The notes: generated by a model from the letters alone, not told the origin. 64,000 nucleotides of DNA from Phytophthora colocasiae (GCA_018806915.1 JAGKQI010000031.1:1240001-1304000); one strand, 5' to 3'; positions 12,113 to 21,286 are shown, numbered from the stretch's first letter. Translations and numbers: made by a program.

Positions 12113-12156
12113 GGTGAGGGAAATGACTGATACACAGTAGGAACCTCCTTCGAGTC

Positions 12157-12172
12157 TTTGGGCTCATAACCA
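12157..12172 (-). other. copia primer-binding site, half-tRNA-iMet type
   Basis: Minus strand directly after the 5' LTR reads TGGTTATGAGCCCAAAG. Its complement, GGGCTCATAACCA, is the anticodon loop and stem of eukaryotic initiator tRNA-Met (CAU anticodon underlying CTCATAAC). Drosophila copia is known to prime from an internal fragment of tRNA-iMet; the same mode is inferred here rather than priming from the tRNA 3' CCA end. Confidence 0.75.
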
Positions 12173-12325
12173 CTTGCGAGCTAGGGGGCAAAAGAAGTTA
12201 TATTATCGATTAGACTTTCTCAACTGTAGTGTACCCCTTTTGTAACCCTGGTTACATCTGCATATCTGTGCCGAAGAGTAGCAGCATCTTTACTGGCGTG
12301 AGACTATTCTCTTCTATCTGCAAGT
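12172..12325 (-). repeat. copia 5' LTR (154 bp)
   Basis: Matches 6993-7146 throughout; followed by the second CATCG target copy at 12326-12330. It should hold promoter and transcription start for the leftward element. Confidence 0.92.
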
Positions 12326-12369
12326 CATCGAAACCAGCACTGACCAATCAAAATCCTTTAATTACAATG

Positions 12370-13361
12370 ATTAGAGACCTTTCGGAGCGGATGTTGGTTG
12401 TTGGTTGCGGGAACAGCGAGTACAACTGTCGCGTTCGTGCAACCCGCAACCTGCAAATGCTTTTTTTCTTTCGGAGCTCTTTAGATGTGGGAACGGCTCT
12501 TCGTGACTCTTTATCACCTAAGCTCAGACACTCGAAGAACAGCGCGACCAAAGGATCATGCCACGAGTAACTAGACCACGAACGAGGGGCTTGGCAGCAC
12601 TCATGATGGCGCTGTACTATCATGATTCCAGCTACGATCACGCCTTGTGTGCTGCTTTGCTGGTCAGGCCTTCGGTAGAGCGGCCCCTTGTCCCTGACTC
12701 TCGCTTTAGCCCCGACACGTGTACGGATGCAAATGCGCTCGAAGACTACAGATTTAAATGCGATAAACTGATGCAGCTTACAGATCTATTACTGATTAAA
12801 GTTTGGACTTCCATTAAGCGTACCAGCAGCAGCCATGCTTTTCTGATGCTGCCAAACTTTGCCTTTAAAGGGCATGTCCTTGTTCACCTGGATGGCGTGT
12901 AAGTAGTCTTCATCGGGGCCAAATCGCTTGGGGAGTGTAGCAGAGCGATCCACAGCGGGGATAATTTCGTTTGCCGAGTGATCATCTCCGTCATCCGCAC
13001 CTCCGTTCTTGTAGTTTGTGTCTAGCGCGGTCGCCTCTTGCCCAGACGATAGCGCGGGGGAGAGTGTGGAGAGCGCCATGATCGAGTTCGAATTCTTTGC
13101 GATCTTCGAGCGGTGCGAGGCTAGACCTGTAGAACTTAGTGCAGCTCTTCTACATCAAAAACTGGAGAATTTCATCATAGACAGATTTCCACAACCTACA
13201 TCGTTGTGGGATACGAGGCCTCCGTTGGCGGTATTTCCAACATGGATGTTGGAACGAAAGGTCGTGGCCGGAAGTGATTAGTAAGCAGCTATAATTTTGC
13301 ACCTTTTACGCGTGTCGTTCCCGCAACCAACAACCAACATCCGCTCCGAAAGGTCTCTATT
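12370..13361. mobile_element. PIF/Harbinger-like deletion derivative with 42-bp TIRs
   Basis: Inverted repeats at 12373-12414 (AGAGACCTTTCGGAGCGG...) and 13317-13358 match over 42 bp. ATT flanks both sides (12370-12372, 13359-13361), a 3-bp target duplication as in PIF/Harbinger. Inside, plus-strand 12558-12800 encodes RFKCDKLMQLTDLL, resembling the region just before the catalytic domain of oomycete Harbinger transposases. Minus-strand 13079-12789 encodes a SANT/Myb-like start (KRFGPDEDYL..KGKVWQ). Autonomous Harbinger elements carry a transposase and a Myb-like protein, so remnants of both fit a shortened copy of about 990 bp. Non-autonomous. Confidence 0.7.
12789..13079 (-). pseudogene. 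SANT/Myb-like protein fragment in Harbinger derivative
   Basis: 96 codons starting at an ATG at 13079. The Asp/Gly-rich lead is followed by RFGPDEDYLHAIQV and VWQHQKS..LNGSPNF, the pattern of the oomycete SANT-like domain seen also at 49110-50474. It stops before the third helix. It is probably the Myb-like helper of a Harbinger element, truncated; recruitment as an independent gene cannot be excluded. Confidence 0.45.
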
Positions 13362-13432
13362 ATCAGTCAAGCGCCTCATAATCGTGGTTGGTAGGTTATC
13401 CAAGATGTAAACATCTTTGGCCCAACGTTGTG

Positions 13433-13451
13433 ACTTCATTGATAAAAGTAC
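13433..13451 (+). promoter_or_regulatory. initiator-like element of bZIP gene
   Basis: ACTTCATTGATAAAAGTAC matches the oomycete initiator TCATTYYNCAWTTT loosely and lies about 25-35 bases before the ATG at 13473, the usual short 5' leader in these organisms. Confidence 0.45.
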
Positions 13452-13472
13452 CACGCCCAGCAGAGCAGCACG

Positions 13473-14366
13473 ATGAACAATAGCGTTCTCTTCCCACCCA
13501 ACCACCACTCACTCTGCGACGACATTATCAGCAACTTGCCGTCTACCCGACTCAGAGCAACTCGAACATCGACACTACGAAGTACCTACACCATCAAACG
13601 CACCACAAGGGGAGCTCGAAAGCAACGAACGAAAAGCACAGAGATAGAACGGAAACGTCTGCATCGAGAGCGATGCCGCATCAATCAAGCACAGTACCGA
13701 GAGCAACAGCGCAAGACTATTCGTGATCTAGAAGAAGCCGTTCTGAAGCTACAAGGTGAAATTAAAAGTCTCGAGGCTCAAGACCAAGTGATCCCCCATT
13801 TCTCAACGAACCCAACCATGTGGACTGTTGTGATGGAGTATTTTCGACAATTCAGCTACTTCATGTGCACATCAGGAGAGGATCCGTTTTCGGCCTTGGA
13901 CTTCCTCAATAGTGTGCTGGCTCCTGGTGCTACGGAGCATTCGATTACAGGCGCTGAAGATCTTGCGGGCAAGTGGCGTCTGTTCTCGCTCTTCTTTGAT
14001 GATGTCAACGTAGAGCTAGAAGAGCTGAAAGCCCTGACGCCTAACGTTCTGGTTGCCAGAACCACCACTCATGCTACTATCACGGAAGCTACTCTGCGGT
14101 CGGTTTTTCCTCGCACTTATGGAGAAGGGTGTGCGCTTGTTGGGCAGCGAGTAGCCATGTGCGGATCTGTGCGTTTCGATTGGGATAATGTGCAGAAGCG
14201 AGTAGTGGCCATCGACTGCAGTGCAGATATGCTGACACCACTTCTGTGGGTTCTAGGAGATCTTCAAGATGTATCACGTCTGTTTGACAAGGCTATCTTG
14301 TCACTAGATTGTAGATTCGTCAGAAGGAATTCGGGTTTCGCGTTTAGTAACAGCTATCCTCAGTAA
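13473..14366 (+). CDS. oomycete bZIP transcription factor with Cys-type basic region
   Basis: 297 residues, single exon. The basic region is about 50-82 (RRE-rich, ERCRINQAQYREQQRK) and is followed by a short leucine-zipper coiled coil (DLEEAVLKLQGEIKSL, 86-101). Aligned to the bZIP pattern N-x7-R, the invariant Asn is Cys68, with Arg76 in place. Cys-bearing bZIP factors are known as an oomycete-specific group linked in P. infestans to oxidative-stress defence. The C-terminal 190 residues form an uncharacterised domain with aromatic clusters (FRQFSYFM, KWRLFSLFFDD), common in oomycete bZIP-like proteins. Nuclear, DNA-binding by family; targets unknown. It is flanked by transposons on both sides yet has an intact frame. 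Confidence 0.85.
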   Translation: MNNSVLFPPNHHSLCDDIISNLPSTRLRATRTSTLRSTYTIKRTTRGARKQRTKSTEIERKRLHRERCRINQAQYREQQRKTIRDLEEAVLKLQGEIKSLEAQDQVIPHFSTNPTMWTVVMEYFRQFSYFMCTSGEDPFSALDFLNSVLAPGATEHSITGAEDLAGKWRLFSLFFDDVNVELEELKALTPNVLVARTTTHATITEATLRSVFPRTYGEGCALVGQRVAMCGSVRFDWDNVQKRVVAIDCSADMLTPLLWVLGDLQDVSRLFDKAILSLDCRFVRRNSGFAFSNSYPQ

Positions 14367-14484
14367 AAAAAAGTGGTGGGAAAACATTTAATCTGAATTG
14401 TTTCCTAACGCGAATGAATATGGTCTTGACTTGGTATCAGACTCGCCTCAAAAGATTGTCCAAAATCTTGCTACATACATTCTT

Positions 14485-14730
14485 CTACACTTGCTCACAT
14501 GCCGCATCCTGAATTTTTTTGCCTAAAAATGTATCTTTCGTGCAGCGCAAATTGTCCTCGAACCAGCTAGCGCACGCCGCCGACTGCAGCATCTCGTCAA
14601 AATGCAGGGATGTCACGGTGAGAATCTGTGAAGGACTCCTTCGCGGAAACGGCGCTCTATCAGCTCCAATCGATGCCATGGCGTGACCTACAGCCGCGCA
14701 AACAGCCAGCACCAAGTCTTCGTCGTTCAT
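14485..14730 (-). pseudogene. possible Harbinger-type transposase N-terminal fragment
   Basis: 81 codons from an ATG at 14730. The end, FEDNLRCTKDTFLGKK, resembles the F-x-x-x-x-R-C/M-x-x-x-T-F segment before the DDE domain of HARBI1-like transposases; no catalytic residues follow. Resemblance is short and a chance ORF is possible. Upstream lies a 10-bp-arm hairpin, CTCCACCTCC-G-GGAGGTGGAG (14794-14814). Confidence 0.35.
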
Positions 14731-15050
14731 GAATGTTGTTTTGTTCTAGAAGTTTTGTGTTTGTGGATGCTGTCTCCAGCTCTCTCTCTCCTTCTCCACC
14801 TCCGGGAGGTGGAGAGGAATGGTACATAAAACGTTGAAACGTCTCCAGATGCGTTGTTGAAACCTGCCGTCTTTTAGCCAATCAAAACCAACCTAATCGG
14901 GGCTAGGTATGCCGTCTCCATCTCCAGCAGTGAAGCGAACAGGCTCTAAGATTGTGTCCGCGAACGTGATCACTATTAACCCTTTCGCGAACACAGCCTA
15001 TTCTCTTTGGCTACTATGGTATACAAAGTTAGCATGTTAATAAATCAAGT

Positions 15051-15154
15051 GGGGCATTTTGCCCCCCTTCATAAAGCACGGTACTTGCCTGATCAGAGCC
15101 TTTCTGCACAGCTGTTGATTGGAAGATGAAGGGGGGCATTTTGCCCCCCTTCAT
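15051..15154. repeat. left subterminal palindromes of the piggyBac-like element
   Basis: GGGGCATTTTGCCCCCC at 15051-15067, and a longer palindrome at 15126-15154 with perfect 13-bp arms (ATGAAGGGGGGCA / TGCCCCCCTTCAT). Both are followed by CTTCATAA(A/G)CACGGTACT-like sequence, so the unit is directly repeated. Likely transposase-binding sites by analogy with subterminal repeats of piggyBac. Confidence 0.65.
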
Positions 15155-15660
15155 AAGCCACGGTACTCTCTTCAGTATTTTTTTAGCATTTTTTTCATTG
15201 GCTGATATTTTTGAATTGATGAGCAAAGTTGACGGCGAGTTTTTTCATTGGTCAAGCTGTGAATCAGCTTGTTTACGCAATGCACAAAAACCAGAGACAG
15301 ACAGAGGTGGATACAAGATAAATTACGAGTCCCGCTCTATTCCTTACGGCACCGCTTGAGCTGGACCTCGGACACCGTGTACGCTGCCAGTGCACTTCTT
15401 CGTCTTAGGTAATGTAGGGTGTAGCTTAGCTACTAGCTAGGAGCATTATATTTACGGCGTAGATGTATCAACAATAGGCCTGTGTTTGGACGTGGAAGCC
15501 AGTTTTGCACTTGAGTACGTTTTAGTGGTAATTGACTTGGTTTCAGTATGGAATTTTGAAATTCTATCACCTTACTTTTGAAATGATATAAGATGATATT
15601 TTACTCTGTTATTCTATCGAATTAGATCTTGTACAACTTTATAGAAAGCCGACGGACGCA
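15155..15660 (+). other. 5' region of piggyBac transposase, no gene seen
   Basis: AT-rich leader between the subterminal palindromes and the first ATG of the transposase. It contains only short ORFs without recognisable motifs; it presumably holds the transposase promoter. Confidence 0.4.
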
Positions 15661-18539
15661 ATGCTTTTGACACAATCCAATCCCGCAAGAAGTCACGTGA
15701 GATGGCAACGTGTCGGCAAGGACCCGAGGCAGGTCGCGATGCAGAGAACAGATACTCACTCTGAAGCACCAACGGCAGGCGAAGTTATGCAAACGGCACA
15801 AGAGCGAAACCCAGCCAGCACAGCCAGGCTAGAGACAAACAACGAAGAAGAAAATACCGGTGGGCCTGCTAAGCGGAAGCGAGGCCGCCCAAAAGGCTCA
15901 AAGAACAAGCCAAAGCCTCCACAACCAGGCGTCAAACGAAGCCGCCAACCAGAACCAGTCTCCGTAACTTCCAAACGCAAGGCCCCCTCCAGAAGAAGTC
16001 TCGATCAAGTCTTGGCTGAAGAAGCCACTGTTGATGAAGCCTCACCAACGATCCCATTAGCAGGTGTTGAAGAACGCGGGCCTGTTGCCACTACGAGACC
16101 GCCATCAATTCCAGCTGCTGTCGCACTGGCAACCGATTCAACAGTAGTGCCTGGTGAGGCATCACCAGCTACGCCACGCCCTACAGCCACAGCATGTGAA
16201 GCACTGACAACCAAAGGCTCTGCTACTCGAAGTACCAAGAAAAATCCGTTACCGTCAGTGTTGGCTATGTATGTAGACACACTCGTTGCATTTGCTCCTT
16301 CGAAGGAGGGATTTATTACGCAGAAGAAGAAATACGTTGGCGTCGGGAGTGCGTACCTGGTTGGAAGAGTTTGTCGAGTATTGAAGCAGTCATTGTTCCA
16401 GATAAACTGGTTGGATTCGCAGTTCCAAAACCACGTGGAAACCCTGACTCTTAGCGCTGTGCAGCGAGGCAACACAAACTATCGCGCATTACACGGGCGC
16501 TCTACTGGTGCTGGATGGGGCCGCTTGTGCGCTGTTGATGATGGCGAGGACGTCCATGTCGATGACGACACCGACATCCTGGAGGAGTACGTGGAGTCCT
16601 ACGAGCCACCGGTTGAACTGCCTACCTCACTAGCAGAGGTAGAGGCTATCAAAAGCATCCGTTTTGAGCCTGAAGCAACGTGTGACGCTCCCTCAGATCT
16701 GTATCAACATGCTGACGGATCTACGAAGACACGGTTACGACCAGAATTCAAGCATATCTTTCAGCACTCCGCATCGTCAAGTTTTTTCGCGTACGTTCCG
16801 GTTTCTGTTCTGGCAGCAGGTTGTTGGAGAGACGAATACCTATGCTCGTCAGAACAGCATCGCAGTCGGGGCACCGTTTACACTAGATGAAGTCATGACA
16901 TTTTGGGGATCTTACTCTACATGGCTCTTATCGACAAAGGCGAATACGCTAACTACTGGGGTACACAAATAGAGAACTCGATCTTGGGTGGATCATCGGT
17001 TGGGCTTGACGACGTGATGCCACTGCGCCGGTTCAAAATCCTGCGGAAGACTTTCTGCTTCCAATGTGTTGAAACCAACTCGGGCATTCGTGATCAGGCT
17101 GCAAGGATCCGTCCATTGCTGAACCTATTGAAGACAACTGGGGCAAAATATGTGGAGATCGGCCGCAACGTTGCACTTGACGAAGCCAGCATCGCTTGTC
17201 GGTCAAAGTACGGCAAGCCACTCATTGTATATAATCCAATGAAGCCGACAGGGAAGTATCACTTCCGAATCTACATGTTGTGCTGCGCTACAAGTTGGAT
17301 TTCGTTAAATTTTCGATTGCATTGTGCGAGCAATATCACGGAGCGTCTGAATGGGGTTATATCGGTGGAAGAGGCACAGAGATTGAGTGATGAAGTTGCA
17401 GAGATGTCGTCAATTCGGAAGTGTGTACTAGAAGTCGTTCGCCCACTGTATTCCACCCGTCGGATCATCAACTCCGATAATTACTACACTTCAGTACAGT
17501 TGCTGATGGCACTACGTATCAAGGGGCTCTACGCTCGCGGTACGGTGCGGAAGACAAGTTCACACTTTCCGCGTCATGTACTCTTGGAGAAGAAAGATTG
17601 TTCCCGTGGTACCTCTCGCCAAGGCGTTTCCGCCGATCACTCACTTGTTGCGGCGTCTTGGTATGACAGCTCCATCGTGACGGTGATATCCAACGCAGAC
17701 CCGTCGTCTATCACTACTGTAACCCGACAAGTGCGAGCAGAAACACGAAGCTTTTCAGCACCGACGTGCATCAAGGAATACAACGCCAGTATGCAGGGTG
17801 TGGATCGTCTTGATCAAATTCGTGCCCGGTTTTCGCTGTCGGACGGTCACTCGTTCAAAAAGTGGCACAAGAAGCTTGCATTAGCGCTCATCGATGTTGC
17901 TAGAGCTAATGCGTATTTAACGCGGAGGCTGGCATGTGATCTGAGTAAGGAGCGTGATCCACACCGAGACTTCGTTGTTCAGCTGTGTTCCGAGTTGTTG
18001 TCTGGGAAGTGGAAGGAGGCACCCAGTGAGCGACTAATGTTTTACGCTGACAGCGTCCCAAGCGAAGATATTTCGGAACAGGCATCTCCGTCGAGCACGG
18101 TATGGATTGCCCAGGCAGAACATGGTATGGCAGGCTCTGGAAGTCCCCAAAATAGGTGCTCGGTTGTCTCCTCGAAGCAGTTTTTCACCGACATGAATCG
18201 CAAGCGCAGGAAGTGCGTTGTTTGTCGTTGGGAAGAGCGCTATGCTACGGAAGTTACGGTCGTTTGCGTGTTACACAACGTCTGCCTTTGCCAGAATGTA
18301 CATGTCTCCGACAAGCCCTACGCATGCCCACAAACGACCTGGACTTGTTGGGAGAAATATCATCGCTACTACCTCCCAAGAAGCTCTTCTCGCAGAGAGG
18401 AAAGACCCGTATGAGTTCTGAACTATACAAACTAAAGAGAAGTCAACGTGCAAGCGAAGATCAAGAAGAGTCCAATCCTGACAAGAGGCCTGGTGCCGCC
18501 GGAGCTAGCCGTTCAGTAGCAAGGTCCATCGTTTTGTAA
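15661..18539 (+). pseudogene. piggyBac-family transposase with frameshifts
   Basis: DDE_Tnp_1_7 (piggyBac) family transposase. N-terminus: an AT-hook-like KRKRGRPKGSKNK at about residue 75-90, then a Pro/Thr/Ala-rich region. Core: FWQQVVGETN..Y, FTLDEVMTFWG, GLDDVMPLRRF. The three catalytic Asp match VALDEASI, INSDNYYTS and GVDRLDQIR. C-terminus: Cys-rich CVVC..CVLHNVCLC..C finger, typical of piggyBac. The frame shifts +1 near 16808 (before FWQQVV), returns near 16903 (after TFWG, apparently one G short) and shifts again near 18380, where the tail continues as PPKKLFSQRG to 18539. So the copy is probably inactive unless these are sequence errors. Confidence 0.8.
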
Positions 18540-18600
18540 GGTGTGGGTAGTTATCTTAGTCTAAGTATGCAAAAGATGCAGCATACACAATAATGGCAAG

Positions 18601-19396
18601 TCACTTGAGTAAAGTATGCAAATGTGAATGTCTTCGATGCGGTCTTCTGAGGAGCTTCGGTCTTCTGAGGAGCATTCGCGGTAGTGGTGCCCTTCGAGTA
18701 GCTGCGGTCTTCTGAGGAGCATTCGCGGTAGTGGTGCCCTTCGAGTAGCTGTCGGTATTACTGACAGTGTTAGCCTTGGCTCCGCTGTTCACGCGAGTGC
18801 TGAGGCCAGATCCAGCATTCAACCCGGCACCACCTGTGATTCCAGCACCAGCATTGAGACTAGCTCCAGTAGTGATACCAGCACCAGCAGTGAGACCAGC
18901 ACCATTATTGAGACCAGCACCAGCAGTGAGACCAGCACCAGCAGTGAGACCAGCACCAGCATTGAGACTAGCTCCAGTAGTGAGACCAGCACCAGCAGTG
19001 AGACCAGCACCAGCAGTGAGACCAGCACTAGCATTGAGACTAGCTCAAGCATTCAGACCAGCACCGGCATGAAGGCTCGCTCCGGCCTTGCTGTCAACTC
19101 CTGCGTTCAACCCCGCATTGGCATTGGGAGCATCGTTCGTGCTGAGACCCGCACCAGCATTCAACCCTGCGTTTGCTACGGTGTAGCCCTTGGCAAAATC
19201 TGACGTTTGCATTGAGACCGGCATTGGCAGAAAGACCCGCGTTTGCGTTGAGCCCAGCGTTGGCACTGTCGTAGCTTTTGGCGCCAGTGTTTAGCCCTGC
19301 GTTTGCGTTGAGACCAGCATTTGCGTTGAGACCGGCACCTGCACCGCCGTAGCCCTTGCCATGGGAGTCAGTAGTCGCGGATGGACACCTCTGCAT
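18601..19396 (-). pseudogene. GLNAGA-repeat coding minisatellite (degenerate repeat protein)
   Basis: Tandem 18-bp units (GCTGGTGCTGGTCTCA(A/C)T-like on the minus strand) at about 18830-19080, preceded by less regular units to 19390. Read in one minus frame they give hexapeptides of the (A/N)-G-L-N-A-G type (for example NAGLNANAGL, SYDSANAGLN), starting near an ATG at 19396 and broken by frameshifts near 19210 and 19050. A 46-bp direct repeat (CTTCTGAGGAGCATTCGCGG...) sits at 18659-18752. It may be a low-complexity secreted or structural protein gene. It lies inside the piggyBac element and immediately 3' of the DOT1 gene on the same strand. Confidence 0.5.
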
Positions 19397-19405
19397 AACA
19401 CCAAC

Positions 19406-20703
19406 TCAGCTCGACTCGTACAAAAATACTTGTTGGAAATCAGCCTTCCAGCTGCAAGGAAGGCCAAACGCTTTCACCAGCTTGAATGCTTGACAGAACG
19501 GGTTCTGACAACCGTCGCGGTGTCTTGGGCAGAAATTTATAGAGCTGACTAGCTTTCTCAAGAGAAACATACCAGCAAGCTCATCCTTCAACTGTTCGAT
19601 AGCTTCCGGTTCGAAGAGGAGATTGTTCCAGTATACAACCGATGCGTCAGCGTATGGTGGCGTAGACGCAATGTGCATGTTGACAGCGTCCTTGCAAATT
19701 AGTTGGGCTCTCTTGTGTAATCGTCTTGAACACGTAGAATTTGAAATCATCGCGACTCCGAGCTCGTATAAATCGCGGCGAACTTCAATGCCGATAGCTT
19801 TGTTCACGTTAGTGGCCAGGGCAACTTGTGCCACCACATTTCCGACCCCAGCGCCGATATCGAGAAAGATATCCGAATTGTCAAGTTCACCTAGCTCACT
19901 GATTAGAGAAGAGACTCCACACGGCAGCAACTCACCGGCGTTGAGATGGGGCTTCTTGTTGGTGCCCTGGACAACCACCTCGCGTGGAACGTCAGCGAAA
20001 ATCGTTGCAACAATTTGCTCACACCTTGACGGTGACATTGGGGGTGATCGTTCTTCTTCTGGGGCCTCCAAAGTACCTGTCGATTCCGTATTGCTGCTGG
20101 TGTCGCTTGATGTTACTGCTGCACCGTCATCACGAGCGGAGGGCAACGCCAGCGAAGCTCCAGCAACAGCAAATAGCTTGACAGCGCCTTCAAGTGTTGG
20201 CCGAGATTCGCCTGTTACTTCTAGCGAATTTTGACGAGCGACAGTATCTGCTGGGAGTGGCGATGGTGTAGGTTGTAGATTACTTGCTGGGGGCGATGTC
20301 GGAGGAGGAACTGGAGTCACTTGCGGTGTTGTGGAGGTCTGCCGTGGAGTTTCTGCTCGGAGCTGGGAACGTGGCGGCGGGATCTCCGCAGCAGGACGTC
20401 GCGGATGTGCTGGAACACGTGCAGGCAGATAATGTGCACCGAGCCGCAACTGACGAGTCACTGCTGGTGGCCGACCACGTGGACGGCGTACTTGTGCGTA
20501 GAAGCTTGGAGGGAAACGCCGGATATCACTTCCCATGCCTTCTTCAATGTTCGTAGTCGCTCCTGCAATGACTTCGCATTGTGACCAGTACGCTGCATAC
20601 GCCGGGCCACATTAGCCCACGCGATCCTTGTACCTGCATCGACGTAGGTGCGCGCCTGCTGCACAAGCTCCTTATCATCTTCAAAAGTGAACGATGTGGC
20701 CAT
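19406..20703 (-). pseudogene. SANT/Myb-DOT1 histone-methyltransferase-like gene, one frameshift
   Basis: N-terminal SANT-like domain from the ATG at 20703 (FTFEDDKELVQQA..WANVARRM..LQERLRTLKKAW), then, after a one-base shift at about 20535, GSDIRRFPPSFY, a Pro/Ser/Thr-rich linker, and a DOT1-type methyltransferase domain. SAM-binding motif I is FLDIGAGVGNVVAQVA, the following acidic loop GIEVRRDLYELG, and the substrate/SAM motif VVYWNNLLFEPE, where DOT1 proteins have a V-N-N-F/L-x-F box. A Cys/His cluster CPRHRDGCQNPFC follows. DOT1 methylates histone H3 Lys79 in nucleosomes. The shift is in a G-run (TGGGAAGT where TGGGGAAGT would be open), so decay or a sequence error is possible; the methyltransferase part alone is open from an ATG at 20536. 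A TCATTTGCC initiator-like site is at 20722-20734. Confidence 0.75.
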
Positions 20704-20950
20704 GATTGCTGTGCTACAACAGGTAGGCAAATGACTTAGTTTTAGTAAAGAAAAATTTGCTGATCAGAGACAGTGGGCGTCACCAAAATTACGTACTTAA
20801 AGCAGTGTTTGCTGACGCAATCTTGATAGTTTTCGTACTTAAGTGCATAATTTTCCATGATGTTTGACACATCGCGTAAATTATAGTTTCCAGAGGATGA
20901 TATGATTGGTCGTAATTACAAAAGGAGATGTGCAGTTGAACTTCTGCCAA

Positions 20951-21044
20951 CGGGGGCAAATTGCCCCCCTTCATGACCGTTTTGATGGGTGCTTCTTGAA
21001 CTGTAACCAAGGGGGGCAAAATGCACCCTATGACCTCGAAAGGG
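20951..21044. repeat. right subterminal palindromes and end of the piggyBac-like element
   Basis: CGGGGGCAAATTGCCCCCCTTCAT at 20951-20974 and GGGGGGCAAAATGCACCC at 21011-21028 mirror the left-end palindromes; CGAAAGGG-TTAA closes the element. Confidence 0.65.
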
Positions 21045-21263
21045 TTAACGGCTGACATTTTACGGCTATGCCAGTAAACACTATTAATAAGTTAAGTTGA
21101 GAGCTGTAATCAAATACTTGTAACATTTTATCATATCAACTGTTGAAATAAAACTACTCTTTAAAAATCAACGACCTGTTACATTGCAACTCCTGTCTAT
21201 CATGAATACGCCAGGTGGTCTTCAAAAGCACCGCCTACCGCAAAACACCCATACCACTCCTTC

Positions 21264-21283
21264 TGATTCATTTCCGAATTCTC
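21264..21283 (+). promoter_or_regulatory. initiator element of M96-like gene
   Basis: TGATTCATTTCCGAATTCTC is a close match to the oomycete initiator (TCATTYYNCAWTTT). It ends 4 bases before the chosen ATG at 21287, which decides against the more upstream in-frame start at 21215. Confidence 0.65.
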
Positions 21284-21286
21284 GAG

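Larger units (their letters stand above)
14976..21048. mobile_element. piggyBac-like transposon carrying a DOT1 methyltransferase gene
   Basis: TTAA at 14976-14979 is followed by CCCTTTCG; CGAAAGGG at 21037-21044 is followed by TTAA at 21045-21048. Target TTAA and CCY..RGG ends are piggyBac hallmarks. Each end also has two subterminal palindromes of the GGGGCATTTTGCCCC type (15051-15067, 15126-15154; 20951-20974, 21011-21027), which supports the two ends belonging to one element of about 6.07 kb. It holds a piggyBac transposase (plus strand), a minisatellite coding for GLNAGA units and a SANT-DOT1 gene (both minus). The terminal identity is short (8 bp), so nesting of two elements is a formal alternative. 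Confidence 0.7.

Noticed and set aside
12558..12902. 114-codon plus ORF as an independent gene
   Set aside because: Lies wholly inside the Harbinger-like inverted repeats and resembles a transposase fragment.
14794..14814. CTCCACCTCC-G-GGAGGTGGAG hairpin as a functional RNA
   Set aside because: An isolated short hairpin near a transposase remnant; no further support.
15051..15154. Palindromes as a CRISPR-like array or terminator
   Set aside because: Only two copies, mirrored at the far end of the element; they fit transposon subterminal repeats.
18819..19052. Minus frame giving LVSLLVLVS repeats and plus frame giving PAPAVRPAPA repeats
   Set aside because: Both are other-frame readings of the 18-bp minisatellite; the GLNAGA frame is the one continuous with non-repeat coding text.
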